From JBFMFE01 sp040752295 (lineage in GTDB: Bacteria; UBP15; UBA6099; JBFMBQ01), in assembly GCA_040752295.1 (NCBI GenBank), contig JBFMFE010000181.1, positions 1 through 19,133 on the forward strand: a stretch of DNA of 19,133 bases, read 5' to 3'. Under the pieces are notes generated by a model. That model ran no database searches. It saw only the letters and a program-made list of their open reading frames with translations, and was not told where the DNA came from. A program made the translations under genes and the position numbers. The first letter of the stretch is position 1, and every line of letters starts with the position of its first letter. This document shows, piece by piece, positions 13,965 through 19,133 of the stretch.

Positions 13965-14949
13965 TTCCCGGCGATTTTTTCAGTTTCTTTCTGAGAAGCC
14001 CGACCTGGACGAGGTCATGGAGGTGGATCATGCCGACGGGTCTGTTATCTGAGTCAACGACTGGGAGGACGGTGATCGCCGCCGATTCCATGAGTTCGAG
14101 GGCGTCGAAGACGTTTTTTTCGGGGGATATGCGTTTTGGGTTGGGGGTCATGACTTTGTCGGCGCTCGTGAGGAAGAGTCTCGTGAGAGAGCCTTGTGAG
14201 CGCTGGAGGAGGCGTCTGACGTCGCCGTCGGTGATGATGCCGGCGAGTCTGCCGTCGTCGTCAACGATTGAGATGGCGCCGAGACCCTTGGAGGTCAGTT
14301 CGAGGAGTGAGTCTTTGACGATGACCGATTTGGCGGCGACGGGGTTGCGGGGGCGGACGGCGATGATGTCGGCGACGGTGAAGGCGGCGTCGGGCGGTTC
14401 GATTACGGGAGGGGCGCCGCGCGCGCCGGAGACGGCGTCGCGTATGAGGGTCATGGCGATGGTTTCGCCGGCGATAAGAGCGCAGAGGGTCGGGGAGAAG
14501 GCGATCATCGAGTCGGCGAGGTCCGAGGGGAGTTTGGTCCGGACGACGAGGTCGCTGAAGCGCGCGATGCCGGAGCGTGGCGAGGAGGTTATGGCGATGA
14601 CCTTGACTTTCTTCTTTCGCAGCGCGGGGAGGAGGCGGATGAGGTCGGCGGACTCGCCGGTGGGCGAGACGACGATGACGAGGTCCCTGTGTGAAATCGG
14701 CGCGGTTTCGGCGGGTTCGGCGCCGTGGAGGTCGAGAAACAGCGCCGTTCGTCCGGCTGTGCGCAGCGAGGAGGCGATCTTTTCCGCTGCGGGTCTGCTC
14801 TTTCCGGCGCCTGCGACGTAGACCGCGCCCCGCGTGCCGCGGACGAGTTTGAGCGCCTGGTCGAGGCTCTCGTCGAGCGATTCGATGATTCTGGCGAGGT
14901 TTTTTTTCTGTTCGTTGAGGATTCCGAGGCAGTCCGTGGCGTCAGCCAT
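13945..14949 (-). CDS. SIS-CBS domain protein, divergent KdsD/KpsF-like
   Basis: 334 residues, with GGGAGG five bases before the ATG. The architecture is that of arabinose-5-phosphate isomerase: a SIS domain (about 30-170, with VAGAGKS at 46-51 and SPTGES at 95-100) followed by two CBS domains (about 195-250, IVDDDGRLAGIITDGDVRRLL; and 265-320, VMTPNPKRISPEKNVFDALELMESAAITVLPVVD). K50 and E99 match the catalytic lysine and first glutamate of E. coli KdsD. The EACP glutamate is replaced in PSDLADSMIAFSPT, and the SHPGGxLG histidine loop is absent (PPVIEPPDAAFTVADI). It may thus bind a sugar phosphate without the usual isomerase activity. It overlaps its upstream membrane-protein gene by 8 bases. 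Confidence 0.85.
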   Translation of the reverse strand: MADATDCLGILNEQKKNLARIIESLDESLDQALKLVRGTRGAVYVAGAGKSRPAAEKIASSLRTAGRTALFLDLHGAEPAETAPISHRDLVIVVSPTGESADLIRLLPALRKKKVKVIAITSSPRSGIARFSDLVVRTKLPSDLADSMIAFSPTLCALIAGETIAMTLIRDAVSGARGAPPVIEPPDAAFTVADIIAVRPRNPVAAKSVIVKDSLLELTSKGLGAISIVDDDGRLAGIITDGDVRRLLQRSQGSLTRLFLTSADKVMTPNPKRISPEKNVFDALELMESAAITVLPVVDSDNRPVGMIHLHDLVQVGLLRKKLKKSPGNARRKK

Positions 14950-15724
14950 GATTTCCTCCCGTCTGCGGGATTTTCTTCACGTCCCTTAGCCACCGTTCGA
15001 GACGGCGGGCGAAGAGGATTTGAAAAGAAGTATACATCGCCGCGGTCCAGGTTCCAAAGGAGAGAGCGAGGGCGAGCGCGGTTGTGGTGACGACGAATTT
15101 TTCCGGGTCGCTGGGGACTGCCTGCGCGCTGAATCTCAAGTAGTAGGCGCAGGGCGCTCCCGCGGAAGCGAGGAACAGAAGCACGAGGGAGACGATGAGC
15201 CGGCGCGAGTAGAAGAACACCGGTTTTCTGGAGACTCTCAATCCCACGAATATTTCGGGAAACGGTGCTTTTCTGTCCCACGACAGTGCGAAAAGGGATT
15301 CGTTGCCGATGACGTTGTGGTAGTTTCTGAAGGCGCAGAATATTCCCGCGGCGGCGCCCGCGCCGGCGATGAAGAGCCACAGGAGGCGTCCGTGCGGGGG
15401 GTTATTAATGAGCGCCGCGAGGCAGAGGGCGAGGGCGGCGTAGCCGAGGGCGAAGAGGTAGAGCATGGAGAGGTGGAGATGTTTGACGGCTTTGGAGCGC
15501 GCGCTGATCTTGCGCGCCCTGGGGTCTTCCTCGAGTATCCAGACCCAGTTGTCTTCCGGCAGGAGGAGGAAAAGCGGGATGGAGACCGCGAGAAGCGCGG
15601 AGAGTGTGTCGAGGAAGTGGATGGAGTGGGCTGGGTCGCTTATCCTGCGCGCGGCGAGCCAGGCGATCGCGAGCGCCGCCTCGGTCGCGGCGAACACTAT
15701 CAGCTTGAAGAGCCGGACGTCCAT
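14942..15724 (-). CDS. Six-helix integral membrane protein of unknown function
   Basis: 260 residues, family not recognised. Likely membrane helices at about 5-25, 38-56, 88-108, 114-132, 171-193 and 211-230. After helix 2 is a charged loop (LPEDNWVWILEEDPRARKISARSKAVKH), and helices 4 and 5 are separated by a polar stretch with FRNYHNVIGNESLFALSWDRKAPFPEIFVG. The C-terminus is basic (ARRLERWLRDVKKI). The start ATG directly follows the TGA of the DUF3084-like gene (no spacing), and the stop overlaps the SIS-CBS gene. This tight packing suggests that it acts with both neighbours, perhaps in envelope or glycan assembly, but no motif shows what it transports or binds. Confidence 0.75.
   Translation of the reverse strand: MDVRLFKLIVFAATEAALAIAWLAARRISDPAHSIHFLDTLSALLAVSIPLFLLLPEDNWVWILEEDPRARKISARSKAVKHLHLSMLYLFALGYAALALCLAALINNPPHGRLLWLFIAGAGAAAGIFCAFRNYHNVIGNESLFALSWDRKAPFPEIFVGLRVSRKPVFFYSRRLIVSLVLLFLASAGAPCAYYLRFSAQAVPSDPEKFVVTTTALALALSFGTWTAAMYTSFQILFARRLERWLRDVKKIPQTGGNHG
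14955..14960 (-). promoter_or_regulatory. Ribosome binding site of the SIS-CBS gene
   Basis: GGGAGG on the minus strand, five bases before the ATG at 14949. It lies within the 3' end of the membrane-protein gene and confirms the SIS-CBS start. Confidence 0.7.
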
Positions 15725-16894
15725 TCAGTCCACGATCCTGAAATCCACGTGAAGCCTGTCGGCGATGCGTGTGTCGCCCCTTGCGAAGACCTCGATAGTT
15801 GTTTCCGCGGCGCCGCCGGCGGCGGCGCCGACCGCCGCCATGAACCGGTCGAGGGACGCCGAGACCACTTTGCCGGTTTCCATGTCCGAGATCATGCCTT
15901 CCGAGCGTGCGAGGGCTGAGATGGTGAGGAGCGCCTGTTCGAGCTTCGACTCGACGCTTTTGCGGTCCGAGCCGGGGGTGACGCGGACGGTTCCGAGCAC
16001 GTCGCCGTCGCGGAAGACGAGGCGGTTTTCCACGACCACCATTCTGGTTATGAAGGGTTCGCCTTCGAGGACGTTCATGGCGGAGCGGATTTCCACGACG
16101 GAGTTGGAATCGGTCGAGCGGAGAGATTTTTTCAGGCTGGCGATCTGGTCGTTGAGGAGGACGTCCATCGAGGGGTCAACGACGGCGCCCTTCGCGCGCG
16201 CGCCGTCCTGTATGTTTGAAACGATCTTCCGTATCTGCGATTCGATTTCGGTTCCCTTCGCGCCGGCGGGGACGACGACGCGCGCGAGCGGCTGGTCGCG
16301 CGTGTAGAGGACGTCGCCGTAGAGGCACGTCTTGGCGGTGTCGCCGAGCCTGCCTGCGATCTCCGCGACCTTTTTTTCGAGGGATTCCTTTTCGTTTTCC
16401 AGCGCGAGGTTTTCCTTTTCGAGGCTGTCCCTCTGTCTGCCGAGTTCGCCGAGGCTCGCGCGCAGTTCGGCTTCGGATTTGCGCAGGGTTCCGAGTTCCG
16501 CCGATTTTTCCTTTATGGTTTTCGACACCGCGTCCAGGTTTTTCGACACCGCGTTCAGGGTTTTCGAGATCATGCCCGCGCGTTTCCTGCTCTCGTCGAG
16601 TTGTTTTCCGACGTAATCGCGCTGACCGCGCGCCGAGGCGAGTTCCTTCCTGATCGTCTCCAGCCCGAAGAACGCGTCGCGGAAGTTCCGGGACACCACA
16701 AGAAGCATCCCGAGCGTCATCGAGGCGATCAGAACGCCGGTCGTGACGGCGACGATGATTGAAGTGTTCCTGGGGCGGATTCCAAAGATGGAAATCCTCC
16801 TTTTGCCCACCCTGTGTCCCAGCCTGTCGCCGGCGTAGGCTATGAAGCCGCTCAGAAACACGAGAAGCGCTATGAGAAAAACGCCGTAGGACAT
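15725..16894 (-). CDS. DUF3084-like membrane protein with coiled coil
   Basis: 389 residues from the ATG at 16894. Two membrane segments near the N-terminus frame the family's hallmark: SYGVFLIALLVFLSGFIAYAGDRLG, then HRVGKRRISIFGIRPRNTS, then IIVAVTTGVLIASMTLGML. A long charged coiled coil follows (about 75-195, heptads rich in K/E/L, including a repeated TLNAVSKNLDAVSKTI unit), then a mixed alpha/beta C-terminal domain. Reading frames starting at 16984 are excluded, because that stretch carries the promoters. The start has no Shine-Dalgarno sequence and lies only 12 bases after a TATAAT box, so the mRNA may be nearly leaderless. The family is widespread but has no settled function. It heads the operon with the membrane, SIS-CBS and pseudopilin-like genes. 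Confidence 0.8.
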   Translation of the reverse strand: MSYGVFLIALLVFLSGFIAYAGDRLGHRVGKRRISIFGIRPRNTSIIVAVTTGVLIASMTLGMLLVVSRNFRDAFFGLETIRKELASARGQRDYVGKQLDESRKRAGMISKTLNAVSKNLDAVSKTIKEKSAELGTLRKSEAELRASLGELGRQRDSLEKENLALENEKESLEKKVAEIAGRLGDTAKTCLYGDVLYTRDQPLARVVVPAGAKGTEIESQIRKIVSNIQDGARAKGAVVDPSMDVLLNDQIASLKKSLRSTDSNSVVEIRSAMNVLEGEPFITRMVVVENRLVFRDGDVLGTVRVTPGSDRKSVESKLEQALLTISALARSEGMISDMETGKVVSASLDRFMAAVGAAAGGAAETTIEVFARGDTRIADRLHVDFRIVD

Positions 16895-16906
16895 ACTTGT
16901 GAGACG

Positions 16907-16935
16907 ATTATAGCGGAGAACGTCCGCCGGGTGAA
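16907..16935 (-). promoter_or_regulatory. Promoter of the DUF3084-like operon
   Basis: On the minus strand TTCACC (16930-16935; 4 of 6), a 17-base spacer and a perfect TATAAT (16907-16912). The expected start of transcription falls within a few bases of the ATG at 16894, implying a very short or absent leader. Confidence 0.6.
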
Positions 16936-16977
16936 GCGCGGAGGGAAGGCTGGAACGACCCTGCGGAGCGTCCGCCG

Positions 16978-17005
16978 TTGACATGCCGCGCGAGGGACGT
17001 ACAAT
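16978..17005 (+). promoter_or_regulatory. Near-consensus promoter of the TPR operon
   Basis: A perfect TTGACA (16978-16983), a 16-base spacer and TACAAT (17000-17005; 5 of 6). It lies 140 bases before the TPR start codon at 17145, giving a leader of about 130 bases. It is back to back with the minus-strand promoter at 16907-16935, the two -35 boxes being 42 bases apart. Confidence 0.7.
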
Positions 17006-17144
17006 CAGAATCGGATCGGGTTTGTGTAGAAAACGTGAACAAACGGGATCGGGGAAGGCGCCGGTTTCCGGGAACGGAGCGCGGGGAATAACAGTTCTGC
17101 GGGCGGAAGTCCCGCGCGAGCCGGGCGCGGGGGGCGATGGCGCG

Positions 17145-18302
17145 ATGAATCGCAGGCGGGGAAAGTATCGCGCGGCGGGTCGGAGCGTCCCTGCCGCACT
17201 CGCCGTTTTTCTCGCGGCGTTTCTCTTCGTTCGTGCGCCGGGCGTAGAGGGCGCGACCGTTATTTCATGCGTTCCGCCCGGCGCTCCGGCGGAGGACGCG
17301 GAACTGACGCGTGCGCTGAACCTCCTGCTGTCCTACCGTCTCGAGGCGTTTCCCGATTTTCCGCTCGTGGACGAATCCGCCGCGGCGGTTACAGCCGAAC
17401 TTTCGACCGAGAAGCTCTGGAGGGGCGACGAAAAGGAACTGGAGAAGGCGTTCAGGGCGATGGGCGCCGCGCACGTGGCGCTGGGACGCCACCGTGCTTC
17501 GCATGGAAAAATAACCTCGACGGTGAGGTTCCACACGAAAAAAGACGGCGCGGTGACGGCGGACGAGGTGGTGTACACCGGCACGGAGGCGGATTTCGAG
17601 GCTTTCACGAGCGGGCTGTTCGCCGCTTTTTACACGCTGCTCGAGAGGCGCCTGCCGCACAACCCGGAGGTGAAGTTTCCGTCCGCCGGCACGTTGCGCG
17701 CGTTCGGGCACTTCGCGCGCGGCGCCGCGCTGATGGAGCAGGGAAACGAGAACTCGGCGCTCGGCGAACTGGAGAAGGCGCTGAGGGAGGCGCCGCGCAG
17801 CCGCGACGTCCACTACTACCTCGGGAAGTACTACGTGTCGAGGCAGTTCCAGTACGACAGGGCGATCGGGCACTTTCAGAAGATACTCGAGTATCATCCC
17901 GGCGACGCGCCGACGCTCTTCTGGCTCGGCTTCACCCGTTACGCGAAGGGCGACAGAACGGGCGCCATCGCGGCGTTCGAGGCGGCGAAAAAGGTCAAGC
18001 CGCGGGACCCCGACATACTGTCGTACCTCGGCGCGCTGTACGCCGAGGAGGGCGATTTCGCCGGCGCGGCGGAGAATTACGGGAAAGCGCTCGAGTCTTC
18101 TCCCCGGAACGCGCTGATGTGGTACCAGCTCGCGAGCGTGTACGCGAAGTCGGGCATGAAGGACGCCGCGTTAGACGCGCTGGACAGGTGCCTCGAGCTG
18201 GAAGCCGATGTTTTCCTCGGGATGGTTCTCCACGACGCGGACTTTGCCGGGTGGAAAAAAGACGCGGATTTCTCCGCGATGATAAAGAGGCACGGGAAAT
18301 GA
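17145..18302 (+). CDS. Secreted TPR-repeat protein
   Basis: 385 residues from the ATG at 17145. The frame is open back to 16983, but that part overlaps the promoter. The N-terminus (MNRRRGKYRAAGRSVPAALAVFLAAFLFVRAPGVEGA) is a basic region plus a signal peptide or anchor. Residues about 36-180 form an alpha/beta region (ATVISCVPPGAPAEDAELTRALNLLLSYRLEAF...) resembling the N-terminal regions of exported TPR and TolB-like proteins. From about 185 to 350 there are four to five TPR units: FARGAALMEQGNENSALGELEKAL, HYYLGKYYVSRQFQYDRAIGHFQKIL, FWLGFTRYAKGDRTGAIAAFEAA, YLGALYAEEGDFAGAAENYGKAL, WYQLASVYAKSGMKDAALDALDRCL. It is a likely periplasmic scaffold. It overlaps the next gene by an ATGA, so the two products are probably made together. 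Confidence 0.85.
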   Translation: MNRRRGKYRAAGRSVPAALAVFLAAFLFVRAPGVEGATVISCVPPGAPAEDAELTRALNLLLSYRLEAFPDFPLVDESAAAVTAELSTEKLWRGDEKELEKAFRAMGAAHVALGRHRASHGKITSTVRFHTKKDGAVTADEVVYTGTEADFEAFTSGLFAAFYTLLERRLPHNPEVKFPSAGTLRAFGHFARGAALMEQGNENSALGELEKALREAPRSRDVHYYLGKYYVSRQFQYDRAIGHFQKILEYHPGDAPTLFWLGFTRYAKGDRTGAIAAFEAAKKVKPRDPDILSYLGALYAEEGDFAGAAENYGKALESSPRNALMWYQLASVYAKSGMKDAALDALDRCLELEADVFLGMVLHDADFAGWKKDADFSAMIKRHGK

Positions 18303-18904
18303 GCGCGGGCGGGGACGGGGAGAGGAGAGACGCGCGCCGCGGCGCCGTGAAATTACTTTTCGCCGCGCTCGCCGTCTGCGCGCTCGCCGCAGGCTGCGAG
18401 CGAAAGGGCGGGGAGAGAACGCCGCCGGGGGGTGAAACGGGCGCGGCGGACATGCTGATGGTGACCGGGCGCCTGATCCCCGACCTCCTCGAGCGCGGAG
18501 AGCTGAAAGCCGTGCGCGGGCGTGGGATACTGCGCGTGAGGCTCGCGTGCGGGCGCGCGCCGTTCTGTTTCAAGGACGGACACGGAATACCCGCCGGATT
18601 CGAGGTTGATCTGGCGGGGCGGATAGCGGCGGTCCTGAACGTGAAGCTGAACGTTGTGGAGGACGATGGAGCGGGAGCGGACATCGAGTCGGCGCGGGCG
18701 GGGACGACCGCCGCGAAGGCAGCGGCGCCGTACTACTTCGCGCCGCCGGACGCGTATCTTCATTTTCGCGTCGTGTCGGGCGACGACGCGCTGGCGCAGG
18801 CGTCGGCGCGGGTGATCCGGCACCTGTACGAGACCGGCGCCTACCAGCAGATATACGCCAACTGGTTTGCGGCAGGCGGCGAGCCGGGGGGGGCGCCGCC
18901 GTGA
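18299..18904 (+). CDS. Lipoprotein resembling a family 3 solute-binding protein, central lobe missing
   Basis: 201 residues, starting in an ATGA overlap with the TPR gene. The signal LLFAALAVCALAAGC has a good lipobox (LAAGC), so a lipid-anchored periplasmic protein is expected. After a linker, GRGILRVRLACGRAPFCFKDGHGIPAGFEVDLAGRIAAVLNVKLNVVED is the first part of lobe 1 of the SBP_bac_3 (amino-acid-binding) family. The end, LAQASARVIRHLYETGAYQQIYANWFA, is the family's final helix. The roughly 100 residues between them that normally form lobe 2 are reduced to a short PYYFAPPDAYLHFRVV stretch. Ligand trapping between two lobes is thus unlikely; it may sense or only bind a partner. It overlaps the next gene (a membrane sensor) by a GTGA. 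Confidence 0.75.
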   Translation: MSAGGDGERRDARRGAVKLLFAALAVCALAAGCERKGGERTPPGGETGAADMLMVTGRLIPDLLERGELKAVRGRGILRVRLACGRAPFCFKDGHGIPAGFEVDLAGRIAAVLNVKLNVVEDDGAGADIESARAGTTAAKAAAPYYFAPPDAYLHFRVVSGDDALAQASARVIRHLYETGAYQQIYANWFAAGGEPGGAPP

Positions 18905-19133
18905 AACGCGGGTTGGAAAAGAGGATGATACTCTCGTTCGGACTGCTCGTGGCGGTCGCCATCGCCGCCTGCGCCGCGGCGGCGTTCTCCATCATCAACG
19001 GTGTGATGCGCGAGAACCTCGAACGCGAGATCGAGACCGCCGCGCGCGCGGAAGAGATGGAAATCCGCGGGGAGGCGGTTCAACTGCGGCTCGCCGCGCG
19101 TATAGCCGCCTCGGACCCGCGGACGCTCCGTTA
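18901..19133 (+). CDS. Membrane sensor or receptor-like protein, N-terminal part only
   Basis: The frame opens at a GTG overlapping the preceding stop (GTGA) and runs open to the window end, giving 77 residues. It starts VKRGLEKRMILSFGLLVAVAIAACAAAAFSIINGVMREN: a basic end, one membrane helix, then a charged helical stretch (LEREIETAARAEEMEIRGEAVQLRLAARIAASDPRT) that looks like the start of an extracytoplasmic sensing domain of a histidine kinase, phosphatase (PP2C-type) or chemoreceptor. The catalytic part lies outside the window, so the class cannot be decided. Linked to a solute-binding-like lipoprotein, it may be a two-part signalling unit. Confidence 0.65.
   Translation, partial: MKRGLEKRMILSFGLLVAVAIAACAAAAFSIINGVMRENLEREIETAARAEEMEIRGEAVQLRLAARIAASDPRTLR

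Noticed and set aside
16983..17144. Long N-terminal extension of the TPR protein
   Set aside because: It would begin within the -35 box of the best promoter in the window; the signal peptide begins at 17145.

Overview
The window is 19.1 kb of mostly GC-rich DNA from what looks like a diderm (outer-membrane) bacterium. Supporting signs are an ADP-heptose:LPS-type GT9 glycosyltransferase, lipoproteins and a parvulin chaperone with export signals, PilT, and a FliN-type switch protein. No rRNA, tRNA or taxonomic marker gene is present. The intergenic spaces carry dispersed repeats (GACAGGCT/AGCCTGTC hairpin, GAATGTAGAATG-type stems, CCTTTGCGCC-type arms) of the sort I associate with Planctomycetes, Omnitrophota and other uncultured-lineage genomes. 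The placement is therefore only a guess. There is no sign of a virus, plasmid, integrase or CRISPR array.

Layout. (1) 1-3951 is a surface-glycan or tailoring block: the C-terminal end of a GT9 glycosyltransferase on the plus strand faces, on the minus strand, a SPASM-type radical SAM protein, a B12-binding-type radical SAM protein and a class I methyltransferase. The minus-strand genes look markedly less GC-rich than the rest, suggesting a separately acquired cassette. (2) 4167-6674, minus strand: a cyclic-nucleotide-binding/GAF sensor and the twitching ATPase PilT, separated by about 450 bp of non-coding hairpin-rich repeats. (3) 6833-9315, plus strand: a FliN/FliY-like switch protein, a parvulin-type peptidyl-prolyl isomerase and a secreted beta-propeller protein. 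(4) 9570-13115, plus strand: three overlapping genes encoding a MoxR-type AAA+ ATPase, a CoxE-type VWA protein and a soluble HdrD-like iron-sulfur protein. This is the most interesting unit. MoxR/CoxE pairs are known metalloenzyme activators, and here the linked candidate client is a two-ferredoxin, two-CCG-domain redox protein.

(5) 13116-13523 is a repeat-filled non-coding region. (6) 13524-16894, minus strand: a tightly packed four-gene operon (DUF3084-like coiled-coil membrane protein, six-helix membrane protein, SIS-CBS protein, small pseudopilin-like protein) with a promoter directly before its first gene. (7) 17145-19133, plus strand: a second operon read divergently from a near-consensus promoter, encoding a secreted TPR protein, a lipoprotein resembling a family 3 solute-binding protein without its second lobe, and the start of a membrane sensor cut by the window end. 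The genes of operons 6 and 7 overlap or abut, so each is probably translationally coupled.

Several apparent long ORFs have misleading starts. I moved the starts of the parvulin, propeller, Fe-S, DUF3084 and TPR genes on the basis of signal peptides, ribosome sites, overlaps or promoters.
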